Below, in pieces: positions 1-9,652 of a stretch of 64,000 bases of DNA. The notes beneath the pieces were generated by a model. It was not told the origin of the DNA. It made no database searches and was given only the letters and a program-made list of their open reading frames with translations. Numbering within the stretch: the first letter of the stretch is position 1; each line of letters opens with the position of its first letter. Source of the DNA: Protopterus annectens (taxonomy: Eukaryota > Chordata > Ceratodontiformes > Protopteridae); assembly GCF_019279795.1 (NCBI RefSeq), contig NC_056725.1:1606204793-1606268792 (forward strand). Direction: 5' to 3'. The translations under genes and the position numbers were made by a program.

Positions 1-1112
1 TACATGTACAACATAGGTGAATGCAAATGGACAAACAGAGCAGGGATGCATTCCAGCCAAGGTACAATGCAGAAATACATATGTACCTATGCATTACATA
101 GTGCTGAGATGTTGGAAACCATGTGACAGTCATACCTGAAGCTGTATGACTGTTGATAGTTGTAGGTTGTCGTGAAATAAATGGTGATTGCAGTGCGCAG
201 TGAATAATAAATCCAATCAAGTTTGTCAGCAGTGCAAGTATTAGCAAAGTTACAGCACAGATAAGCAAATCCAGGAGAAGATAAGCAGAGGATAGAATAG
301 AACCTGCAACCTTGCATTTGAAAGGCAAACATATAAGCACAGTACCAAACAACAGCACTGTAGCAAACCAAGTATGTGCTCATATAATATATAACTACAT
401 GTAAACAACCTGAACATACGTGAAATGGACTGCATATGGGAAAGGCATATGTCATGTCAGAGGCAACACATATGTGTTGTCGTATACATATGACCTGCAT
501 TGGACGAACATAAATGTATCAGAAAGCAAAGTCAGTACACATGCACACAGCAATTACATGGAATAATAACTGGTTATTAAGGCATAAATAATGCTTGATA
601 AGGAATGCCACCTTTTTCCTAGGAATGAAGTAAAAAAAGTCCTGTTTAGTATTCAAAACATAAGTACAACAGGAAAAAATGACATTGCCTGCATATATCT
701 TGCATGCTTATAATGGCAAAATTACTGCATAAGGTATTGTTGTAACTGAAACTACAGAACTATGAAAATGTACAGAAGGTAAATGTATGCCATGTACATG
801 TGCAACATATATGACAGAGGTCCACATCAATCAGGAAGAGCAAGCAAAGGAAATTTCACACACAATAAAGCTGGACAACTGCATTTAAGAGGATACATTG
901 CATATCTGTATGTTCATCACGTAGAGTGGTATGGAAGTCCACAAACGCTACACTGAAGCCAATGGCTAATGTACATTACACATGGGTAGAGAGCATAGCT
1001 GATCACTATAAACATGCCTGTGACAAATTACACAAACACAGTAATGTGCAACTATTAAACAGCAAGCTGCACAGAAACAGAATATAATATTCATTATCCC
1101 ATGCACACATAC
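1..1112. other. Unassigned AT-rich sequence
   Basis: I see no gene or recognisable element here. Open frames are short, have no family signature and are rich in Tyr, Cys and Ile, as expected from chance AT-rich DNA. The words CATATG and ACATATG recur around positions 75-500 but form no regular array. Confidence 0.5.
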
Positions 1113-1175
<63 letters not shown>

Positions 1176-1194
1176 AGAGAGAGAGAGAGAGAGA
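1113..1194. repeat. Compound (TA)n(GA)n microsatellite
   Basis: About 60 bases of alternating TA run directly into about 20 bases of alternating GA. The frames crossing it encode only Tyr-Ile and Ser-Leu runs. Confidence 0.95.
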
Positions 1195-1717
1195 TACTTT
1201 CATGGTAACATAATAGAACAGGCACAACAAGCACCCTTTTTTTATACCTTTCAAAAATCTGTAAATTTTGTAGTTTATATTTTTGCACTTCCTCAGATGT
1301 TTCTTTTTCCTAACAGATCAAAGTTTCTTGGTCTGTATAATGTTTTTTCACAAATCTGTTGTATTAATGAACACAAATTTTTATTTGAAGCATCTGACAA
1401 TTTTTTTGTGGATGTATTTTTTTTCCTCTAATTTCTCTTATTCTTTTTGTATATCTTGTGTCTGGAAATTCTGAGTTTGTTGCATAATAGTAACACTGCA
1501 TAATTTCTTTCTTATCCTCAATAGTCCACTCTTTCATCTTTATGGCTCTTCTTTGGCCTATCGCTTTTTTGTGATTTTTGAGGACTGCTACTACCTTCTA
1601 CAACAGGGAGGCCATCCTCACCTGGTCCTGGCCTGTCCCCATTGTAGGAATGTTTCTGTATTTTGAGGATTCTACACTGTCATTTTTTCCACTCCAGGCA
1701 CCTATCAGGATTGGGCA
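1195..1717. other. Unassigned T-rich sequence
   Basis: This is T-rich on the given strand, with no domain I recognise in any frame. It may belong to the Penelope-like element whose hammerhead-like end lies immediately to the right, but no reverse transcriptase or endonuclease motif could be read. Confidence 0.4.
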
Positions 1718-1802
1718 CTTGCAGTTAAGTGCGTTCATCCATTAGGACATCATCAGAACAGTTCTGCGGATGTCCTAACTGATGAAAGCGCTTAACTGCA
1801 AG
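1718..1802. ncRNA. Palindrome of two head-to-head hammerhead-ribozyme-like motifs
   Basis: Two 42-bp arms (1718-1759 and 1761-1802) around one central base are inverted copies of each other with 6 mismatches. Each arm, read outward, follows the order of a type I hammerhead core: a CTGATGA-like box, a short TGTCC stem, a GAA(A/C) box, a GCGC-like stem III, then TTAACTGCAAG. On the minus strand the first box is an exact CTGATGA and the second is GAAC. On the plus strand the first box is CTGCGGA and the second is an exact GAAA. Penelope-like elements are known to carry such ribozymes in their terminal repeats. Each copy has at least one core substitution, so cleavage activity is doubtful. Confidence 0.5.
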
Positions 1803-2849
1803 CTTATTTTACCACTGTTTATGTTGGAATAAAAGTTTACAGCTATTTTCTCTGGTGTTATTGGCTTCTTGGCTTGGCTAGAAGTGAAAGGGGTTTGGTA
1901 GACATGATGACTATTCAGGATATAATGGGGAGTGAGTTTGGGATTAAGCAGATATTTTCTAGATGTGAGGTGTACTGTGAAAGCAGTATGAAGCTATGGG
2001 CATAAATTTGAAATTTCTGGCTTAATTCTTGTTTGCAGTAGCCATTTTGTGAAGACCAACACTGTATTATAATCATTTGGTAACTAGGAAATTAAGACTG
2101 TGCAGTGGCTAAAGAGATATGATTATTTTCTTCAGTAAGAAAATAATGACAAAAGTACCAAGTAAATACCTGCGTTATAATGTGTAATATGTTAGAAGCA
2201 GCAGATAATATGATAATCAGTTTTAGAGTAAGTGAGCAGTAGAAGAAAAAATGCATCTTACATTTATATAATTAAAATCAGTAAATATGAGCTGCCAATA
2301 CCGAATGGGGTGCACATTACCTATCTGGGGTTGGTAGAGGGAGAGTAGGAGAGAGAAACCCTGTTACGCATGTACTGTTAACTGGGGGAAGGAGTTACTT
2401 TCTTGGCCATTAGGAGAGTACATATATTCAAACCATAGCAGCCAGTATGTGACACATGGTTGATGTCCCTTATGTGCAGTCAATTAGAACTATACAATTG
2501 TTTTCCATACACAAGGTACAAAATACAATATTCAGCTTTATTTTCATATCACATTTTAGTTCAGTTTAGCTTATTATGATGGGATCACTTTATTTAGCAC
2601 AGTATTGTGCTACAGTTAGATACTTAAGCCTATATTTTCAGTTCATGCACATAAATATATCGAAGTACAACAACTAATTTGCAAGCCAAATTTTGAGGTT
2701 CACCATGTCTTGAAGTTCACCATTGGATTAATCAGTCTGCATTTAACTGCATGTGGCTTACTGGTTTGCAGAGACACACTGGGAGGTTCAAATGACTGTG
2801 TTCCAAACTTGGGATACCTAGAGTAAAGAATCTATTGTGTACTAAACTT
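1803..2849. other. Unassigned sequence, possibly a Penelope 3' flank at its start
   Basis: The first 60 bases (TTATTTTACC..., then GGAATAAAAGTTTACAG) resemble the short tails that follow hammerhead-like motifs in the Penelope remnants near 19.3 and 19.9 kb. The rest shows no gene or element I recognise. Confidence 0.35.
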
Positions 2850-2985
2850 ACAGGCTCATAGTTTCATAGGTGTTTACTAGGCTAATGACCAAAAAGGCCT
2901 TTTTAAGCCTAGCCATGCTTCCCAAATGTCTGACAAGTTCTGATACCAATGATAAGTGTAAGTATGGGCCTGGGAGATGAAACAT

Positions 2986-3270
2986 TTACAGGTTACCTGT
3001 GACCATTAGAGACATAGGTGCGAAACCAGGGATGAATTTCCAGTCTTCTATCCAATTGTCCAAGTTGCATTTGAATTGAGTTATGGAGGAACTCTGCTTC
3101 ACATGGATGGGGAGCCTGTTCCATAGCTGTGGTAGTCTCTGGAATACATAACTATCTCTCCAGCAGGTTCTATTTATATCACAGGAAATGTTTAAGTCTT
3201 TAGAACGGGTAATTCTGGTGCTGTTTGCTTTGTGGATATACAGGAGGTTCATCAGAGTGGCGTCTGACAA
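2986..3270 (-). pseudogene. CR1-like LINE C-terminal fragment
   Basis: This 94-codon piece has the C-terminal signature of CR1-type ORF2: RDSYVFQRLPQLWNRLPIHV followed by FKCNLDNWI. The same segment occurs at 25.42-25.62 kb and, more decayed, near 44.1 kb. It lies just before the element's 3' UTR. Confidence 0.75.
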
Positions 3271-3427
3271 TGCCCTGTATGCTAGGCATAGATATCCCTC
3301 AAAAGCCTGTAGGAGACAGAATACAGTGATAGGGCCTTGAGGCAGCCTGCATAGGACATATTACTTACGTCCTGCATTCTTTTAGTGAGGAACCTCTGTG
3401 GACATTCCAATTGTTGGATATGCCTGG

Positions 3428-3622
3428 TTAGATACATACCAAAAGGACATTGTACTCAATGATAGGTCTCATGAATGCCAAATACGGTGGAACAATGACT
3501 TCCTCGGACTTAGATGCCACACCTTTGTTTATAAGTTGTGCAACATAGAATGATTTCCTCACCACTGGAGACACGTGATGATCAAAAGCTAGATTACTAT
3601 CTATGTGTATCCTAAAGTTCAT
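3428..3622 (-). pseudogene. CR1-like reverse transcriptase thumb fragment
   Basis: This is a 64-codon open piece between the palm motifs and the C-terminal signature of the same LINE. It reads IHIDSNLAFDHHVSPVVRKS, the region after the catalytic palm that is conserved in CR1 and related LINEs (LGxxxDxxLxFxxHV). The matching segment is seen near 43.65 kb in copy 3. Confidence 0.7.
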
Positions 3623-3837
3623 GACTACTGGGTCAACTCTAAGGGGTGTGTTGTCAATATGATAGTTACCAGGGATGGATCACTTCCCAAAAGATGCTAT
3701 TATGCATTTCTTGGCATTTAGTTTTAGTGCATGGCTCTGACACCAGTTGTTTGTCTGTGTCATTCCCTCCTGGAGAACATTTGTGTCAGTGTGAGATTCA
3801 GTGACAGCTCCTAATTTGCATTCACCTGCAAATGTAG

Positions 3838-4520
3838 TCAGCCAGAGGCCACTACATTAGCCTTGACTTTTGAGAAGTAAATGCCAAAAAGTAGCAGCCC
3901 AAGGACTAATCCTTGAGGGACATCACTTATGACTGGCCTCTTTTCAGAGGTGGACTCACCAATTCTAACTACTTGGGTCCTGTCTGTCAGCCAGCTGGCT
4001 ATCCACTGGGTGAAATACAGGTTTGTACCTAACCTCTTGAGTTTGTCAACAATGACCAAGTGGGATATTGTGTCAAATGCCTTAGTTAGGTCAAGCTAGG
4101 CAGTGTGAATGATTTTGCCATCATCCATTGCTTTGGTGACCTTCTCAAAGAAGTCCACCAGGTTGAGTAGGCATGACCTGCCCTTGACAAAGCCAAACTG
4201 GGTTGGGTCCAGTGTATGAAGGTTTACTATATCTCTGTTTATCATCTCCATGATAATTCTTTTCATGGCTTTAAATATAAGACTAGTGAGACTTATGGGT
4301 CTGTAGTTTCCAGGGTCTGTAGATGGCCCACATTTGTACAGAGGGATGACTGTTACCTTTCTTCATTCATGAGGCACGAAGCCTGATCGGCAACTACAGT
4401 TCAATAGTTATACCAGAGGCCCTGATAAGTCATGTTTTGTGCTATTTAGAAGGCATCATGGGATATTGTCTGGGCCCATTGATGCAGTCAGTGTTCTTGG
4501 TCTTAGAGAGAGCATTAGGT
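3838..4520 (-). pseudogene. CR1-like reverse transcriptase fragment
   Basis: Frames on the minus strand read NYRPISLTSL, then FGFVKGRSCLLN, then LTKAFDTISHLVIVDKLK, then a VPQG segment near 3.9 kb, in the order of reverse transcriptase finger and palm motifs. The open piece at 3838-4059 ends before the catalytic F/YADD box. This domain copies the element's RNA at the nicked target. The VPQGSVLGP motif is altered to VPQGLVLGL here, and stop codons interrupt the frame, so it cannot be functional. Confidence 0.8.
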
Positions 4521-5140
4521 ACCTGTTCCCTAGTGATAGTAGGGGGAGTTATATTTGATGATATTTCCTGAGGGAAGGTTGAGGGAGAGAGAGAGGAGTA
4601 AATGTGGAGCTGAATTTATCAGCCAGGACATTTCCTATATCTTCTGGCTCAATATAGGTGGCTCCATTTACAATGAGCTTTGCACAAATGGTGTGCTGCC
4701 GTTGAGGTTGCGGACATAGCTAAAGAATGCCTTGTGATTGTCTTTGGCCTGGGATGCCAAACTTACCTCAAATTCAGTTATGGTAGACTTTATTTGTCCT
4801 CTGAGGTGTTTGTTTAGTTTGATGAGAGTGTTTTTATCCTGCTGGGTGCTGCACCTCCTAATTTTCTGCCATGATCTTCTTCCTCCTGTTATACAGCCAA
4901 TTGATGTTGTGATTCCACTAGGGTGGCTTGTTTTTTGAGTTAGTTCTGTACTTCTTCCTGGGGGGGCACAGCTGCCTCTATGCAGCTATTAACATGCTTA
5001 TACAGGGTTTCTGTGAACAGTTCTGCATAGGCATAAGTGTTCGCAGGGATTATGTGGGCTTGTCAGGTTCTCACTTAATAGCAGGAGGTTAGCCTTATAA
5101 TAGTTACTGAATATTCCAGGTTTAGCTGGGGGTCCAGGTT

Positions 5141-5644
5141 TTATTTGTATTCAAAGGAGACCATTTGGTGGTCTGACTGTACCAGGGAAGGCATTACAGT
5201 AGGGGGTATGCAGCAGTCTCGCATATTAGTGAGGACCAGATCCAGTATGGTTGCACCCCTGGTTATTGTATTGACTATCTGGTCCAGGGAATTCTGTTTA
5301 TAAAATCCAGGAATCTCATTTGGTGTTATATAGGATTCCCAGGTAATAGTGGGATAACTAAAGTCACCCATGAATATGGTATTGGGTTGGATGGTTAGTG
5401 TTTCTAATAAGTTTAAATACATGGTATGGGTTTCCTGTGTCATAGAGGGGGACCTATATCTTGCAAGGAAGTGGCATTGGATTTTACCTATGGTGATTTG
5501 AACATGGAGCAGTTGAAGTGCATTGTCCTCTTTGACCAGCCTTGAAGTGTAGTTATTTTTGATGTAAATAGAGACACCTCCACCTTTAGTCTCTGCCTGT
5601 GAAGTAGCTGCTCTAAATGTGTAAAATGCATTATAAACTTGCAC
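5141..5644 (-). pseudogene. CR1-like LINE endonuclease domain fragment
   Basis: An open stretch of 167 codons covers the C-terminal two thirds of an endonuclease/exonuclease/phosphatase domain. Visible marks are GGGVSIYIKNN near residue 22, MGDFSYPTITWE near residue 92 (the GDFN-type metal-site strand), ILDLVLTN near residue 132, and SDHQMVSFE at the end (the catalytic SDH motif). In CR1-type LINEs this domain nicks the target so that reverse transcription can be primed. The N-terminal part is frame-disrupted just upstream on the same strand. The first Met is internal, so the listed start is not a true start. Confidence 0.8.
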
Positions 5645-6427
5645 TGTTGGTGTGCTGTCTGCAGCTTTAAACCATGTCTCAGAGACCGCACATACATCAG
5701 CATTCTCTAGGGTAAAGGTTTTGGTGCCCGCCTAGAATGAACAAGAAAGAAACTACTACAGTTTTCATGAAACCAGATTTTGCTCAACATTTATAGAATA
5801 ATAAAAATGGTAATGGTACAACATCAGAGACCATGCATATCAAGGTACTAGCCAGATTCTGCATAGATAACTATTTATAAATTGTCCAGTCACTATTAGT
5901 TACCCTATCTATGTGAGTGTTGGGTTTGCCTCTGAGTGCTTATTGCATAATATTATACAAAGGATTAATGTTGCTGGAAACATACAGAATAATAGAAGAA
6001 AAATTAGTAAAAATGTAGAAGTTACATTTGTTGGATGCATATGAGAACATTTTCTACTACGTTTAGTAATTTTTGCATTACATCATTGTAAGGAAACAGG
6101 ACATACATTACATCAGAGATGTTAGCTTGCATAACAGTATTGTGGTGTAAAAGACATATAGTAGAACAGAGGTGTTAGTTTTGATTGACAGTAAGCTCAA
6201 GGAGTTACTAATAAGAAAGCAGAGAAGAGAATCAGAAAAGTGAGAGAGCTAGAGGGCTATAATAGCAAGAGGAAAGGATGCAGGGTGGGGATGAATGAGA
6301 GGTGGGGGAGAAGTGGGGGGATATGAGTAGTGGGAAGGATGCAAGAAAGGAGGGACAGTGAAGCAAGGCAGATCTAATCAGAGGGAGTACAGGAGCAAAA
6401 TCAACTGTTAGTTAAATGCTTTTTTAG

Positions 6428-6829
6428 TCAAGCTTTAAAGGAAACTGATTTGTCTATCAGTTTGATGTCATAAGGAATGGAGTTCCAGAGTTTAGCAACA
6501 CCGTTTAAGTAGAGTGGGTTGTTTGCATTACTATTAGATTTAATTATGAGCAAAATGGATTTGTTGCTAGGTCTAAGCTCTCTATTACAGGTGTGGAGTT
6601 GTAGTGTGTTTTGAAGTATGGGACAGTATTCTGGTATATAAACAAATTTATGCACCATGACTAATTGTGTGTAAGTTGATTGATCAGGAAACTCTAGCCA
6701 GTTAAGTTTTTTTAAGGCAGTGCAGTGAGGGATTTTATGGGGATGGGTGTTTGCAGAAAATTTAGCATTTTTATTATACCGTGTCCCAAGTTTAGTCTTG
6801 TCTGTTTTTTTATTTGGGTTTGTAAACAC
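6428..6829 (-). pseudogene. L2-like ORF2 C-terminal fragment
   Basis: This 133-codon open piece carries the typical L2 C-terminus: LKKLNWLEFPDQSTYTQLVM followed after about 50 residues by KLWNSIPYDIK. It lies downstream of the palm motifs on the same strand. It is coding debris of the LINE and not a host gene. Confidence 0.8.
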
Positions 6830-6970
6830 CGGTGAGGTGTACAGGAGAGCTAGGAGAAGGTAAGCTCTGACTATGGTTTTCCCACTGCAGTCTGTAAGAT
6901 TGTATTTAGTTCTTAGAAGGAGCTTAGTTTAATTTGGGTTTTGTAATGGCTTGTAGCAAATGCCTGTCGA

Positions 6971-7310
6971 ATTTTAGTCTGTCATCAATTAGGATACCTA
7001 GTAATTTAGTTTGAGAGACCATTCATATTCTGGTTTTGTTGGTTGAGTAGATTTGAAAGGATAACTTTTATTCAATGTAATTCCTGGGGGTAAAAAGCAT
7101 TAATTTTGTTTTATTAGATTTAGGAGTAGTTGAGAGTTAGATAGACAGGATTATCTTGTAGTGAATGATAATTTGGGGAGCGCAGGGATAGAAAAGATGT
7201 GGACTGACTCATCTGCATATTGTATGATGGTGACAAGGTTAGTAGCTGTGCTTAATTTATTTGTGAAAATGTTAAGGTTCCTAGGATTGAGCCTTGTGGG
7301 ACTCCTATGG
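6971..7310. repeat. 340-bp direct repeat flanking the provirus, left copy
   Basis: These 340 bases of L2 LINE sequence are repeated without any indel at 16254-16593 on the other side of the provirus. By hand I count about 11 substitutions. The repeat ends exactly at the LTR terminus (TG at 7311). Normal retroviral integration duplicates only 4-6 bp. Confidence 0.9.
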
Positions 7311-7363
7311 TGTCAAAGGAAAAAACTTCAAAGACCAGTACATGTAAGGTTCAGTTAAGGCAC

Positions 7364-7374
7364 TTTAATTTAAT
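7364..7374 (-). promoter_or_regulatory. Candidate LTR polyadenylation signal (ATTAAA)
   Basis: Two overlapping ATTAAA hexamers are read on the minus strand about 55-65 bp before the end of the LTR. The other LTR keeps only one of them. The position is right for ending viral RNA at the R/U5 border. Confidence 0.45.
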
Positions 7375-7697
7375 TGCAGCAAGGAGAAAAAAACATGCAT
7401 ATACAAGGATTTGTCTAACTACTAACAGGAAGTATGTTCATTCTTATACTGTTTTACAAGACATGGCCTTCTAAGCTGACGTAATCAAACACAACTTTCA
7501 GTATTGTTCTACAGCAGATGTTACTTCAGATTTTCTGCTGACATGACTAGATTTGTGAGAAACTTTTCAGAAAAACAACCTGGCCTTGGTGACTATTAAT
7601 CCGTTTACAAGAGTCTATTGTACAGTGTTACTTTTCAAGGTACTTTTCTAATACAGATACAAGCAAATGCTGATTGCAGTTCATATTTTCAAGCAGG

Positions 7698-7704
7698 CTT
7701 TATA
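7698..7704 (-). promoter_or_regulatory. Candidate LTR TATA box
   Basis: The minus strand reads TATAAAG here, about 330 bp upstream of the candidate polyadenylation hexamer. In the 5' LTR the matching site has one substitution (TACAAAG). Confidence 0.35.
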
Positions 7705-8006
7705 CTAATTATCTGTAACTCCTACAGCTGTGTATTTTCTCATGGCACAGCGGAACTTCTTGTCTAAGTTTCATACAAGTAGTATTGTTCTAGTCATTAT
7801 TTTCCTAACGTAAGCAGAAATCACCTGCTTCTCAGTAAATTTCCAAGGCACAAGCAAGATTTTATCTAACAGTACAAGGTCAAAAAACAACTGCAGTTTG
7901 TACAGATTTCTGCAGTATGAAATAGAATAAATGTGTTAACTCTTTCCAAGCTTCTAAATGCACTAAGCATATTGCTAATACACACATTAATACATATTTT
8001 CTAACA

Positions 8007-8016
8007 TTTCCCCCTA
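8007..8016 (-). other. Polypurine tract of the retrovirus
   Basis: The minus strand reads TAGGGGGAAA immediately before the TG of the 3' LTR. This is the RNase H-resistant primer for plus-strand synthesis in retroviruses, and it fixes the LTR boundary. Confidence 0.85.
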
Positions 8017-8133
8017 TTAATACTTTTATTCTACTTTCAAAATAAGCATAAACAGTTTGTTTTCTTCGCCTAACCTCTTCCTCTTAGGATTTGCAGTTAA
8101 GAGAGTCATTCAGTTTAGACTTATGAAAGCTTT

Positions 8134-9584
8134 TTAGTCTTTTAACAGTTCTTCAAACTCAGTACTTTGATATAAGGTTTCAGAAACTGACATGTCTATA
8201 AGGTCTTTAATCAATCTTTTCATGCAGGGGATACCACAACAAACACATGCTCCCAGTAGGAGCATACCTACACAAATGGCAATCAGGATGTTCATCAGGA
8301 TGGTACCCCACCCCCAAAACCATTTCTGGAAAAAGTCCATCAGTGGGTTTGGGCCTGGTTTGGTCATGGCTGACACTTGCTGAATTACCTCAAGATGATT
8401 GTCTATCTTGTGTTTATGGTCAGAAATATACGAACAGCATTCTTCTTGGATTAAAGCACACGTACCACCTCTCGACTCTAGGGTGAAGTCGAGAGCCATG
8501 CGGTTTTGGAGCACTACAGTTCTCATAGCATTCATTTCATCAGTCACCAATTCGAGAGCAGAAAGAGTTGCGTTGCTCATTACTTCGAGAAGTTTTGACA
8601 GTTTTCTCAGCTCCCAGATCGATTTCACTGCTCCATATGCTGGTAATATGCCTGCCCACGATATAACGCTATCACTCAAGTCCATGTGTGCCAGTCCTTT
8701 GCCTAGAGAGTGATGGTCTTTCCAACACGCATCGATTTGTCCCACTGGATTTACAGGTTTCTTGATGACTTCTCGGACATTTCGAATTTTCCCATGAGGC
8801 AAAACTGCAGTGTGTCGTATGGCCAGAACCAGGTAACCCAAAAAACAACTGCCGGACCAATTCTCAGGTAACCATTTGTATGCCTTTCTGCCACACACAA
8901 AATAACAATCCTCTACTTTGGTAGTAACCTTGCTATGAATGTACACTCGCCCTGCATGAAGCATTTTTCTATCAATTATAGACAGCCGTTTATAAAGAAC
9001 AGAATTATGTTTTACTTCATCAAGTGTTTTGTGCATCAATCCAATAAATGAATCATAGTTTAAATTACAATAAATATCTACTTTGTTACCTTTAGTGTAA
9101 CATCTATAAGGAACAGTCACATTGCAATTGCTCCAACCTACCTGAACAGTATCATTTTTATAAAAACACACTGTTCCCTTTTGTAGAACAGATAAGTGCA
9201 ATGCTATTTTATCTTGTGCTGTAATGGTCGAGGTATCATAAATCAAGTTCTCCCAGGTCTCATTGACCCCTAGGGGGACTATAGTCATTAATAATCCCCC
9301 CTGTATGCTCTCGGCAAAGCTGTGCAAATCCAGCAATTCGAAACATTGAAAGTCTCAGCATACACATATTTAATTGCCTGGTAAGAGTTAAAGTTTGGAT
9401 GCCAGTTTATGAGTAACGCTTCACGTTTATTCAGTTCAGTCTGCATGGCTGGGAAAAGAAAAGGCCACAACTAAAAGATTATTGTCACTAATACAGTTAA
9501 CAGGATGATTATGCAATACTTCTGAGGAAAGGGTTGTTCTGCATTCTTGTTTCTTCTGGACTCTATCATTTTTGCTCTTGGCAT
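8134..9584 (-). pseudogene. env: Retroviral env (surface and transmembrane subunits), two lesions
   Basis: The reading begins at an ATG at 9584 with a polar stretch and then a hydrophobic leader, and is cut by an in-frame TAG after about 37 codons. The frame resumes to about 9300 and includes a CWIC motif of the kind found in gammaretroviral surface subunits. A frameshift near 9.30-9.34 kb leads into a 400-codon open stretch ending at 8134. That stretch contains several N-glycosylation sites, a hydrophobic Ala/Gly-rich fusion-peptide-like segment (about residues 225-236), an immunosuppressive-like region followed by CX6CC (Cys293, Cys300, Cys301), a membrane anchor (about 344-367) and a Cys-rich cytoplasmic start. 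No clear RXXR furin site was seen. The protein would mediate binding and membrane fusion, but the gene is broken. Confidence 0.85.
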
Positions 9585-9652
9585 GTAACAAGATTTTTGT
9601 CCAGTTCAAAGTTATTAATTAACTTACAGTGCATCAGGTGGATCCAAGAGGC

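Larger units (their letters stand above)
2850..5725 (-). mobile_element. CR1-like LINE, degraded copy 1
   Basis: On the minus strand the order is endonuclease (about 5.64-5.14 kb), reverse transcriptase (about 4.5-3.4 kb), C-terminal segment (3.27-2.99 kb), then a 3' UTR. The family is CR1-like: an apurinic-type endonuclease with a GDF-like GDFSYPTITWE segment, reverse transcriptase with AFDTISH and VPQG motifs, and a WNRLP C-terminal signature. The 3' end (roughly 2850-2985) matches the ends of two other copies at 24.3-25.8 kb and 42.2-44.35 kb. Many stops and frameshifts separate the readable pieces, so the copy is dead. The 5' end is cut near 5.7 kb, where L2 3' sequence begins. Confidence 0.85.
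5726..7310 (-). mobile_element. L2-like LINE, 3' part (left of the retrovirus)
   Basis: The minus strand holds the 3' half of an L2-clade LINE: reverse transcriptase palm ending in a GVPQGSILG motif at about 7.28-7.31 kb, an ADD-box region at about 7.2 kb, a C-terminal segment (6428-6829), and a purine-rich 3' UTR down to about 5.73 kb. The element stops abruptly at 7310, where the retroviral LTR begins. Its 5' part continues at 16254, after the provirus. The segment 6971-7310 is present again at 16254-16593. Confidence 0.8.
7311..8006 (-). repeat. 3' LTR of the endogenous retrovirus
   Basis: This 696-bp LTR starts with TG and ends with CA on either strand (TG at 7311, CA at 8005-8006). It is followed inward by the polypurine tract. 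A TATAAA box lies at about 7699-7704 and two ATTAAA polyadenylation hexamers at 7364-7374, both read on the minus strand. The outer end at 7311 is exactly the processed viral end. Confidence 0.92.

Noticed and set aside
87..500. 137-codon reverse open frame
   Set aside because: It is low-complexity Tyr/Cys/Ile-rich text with no domain, no visible splice structure and no neighbour to support it.
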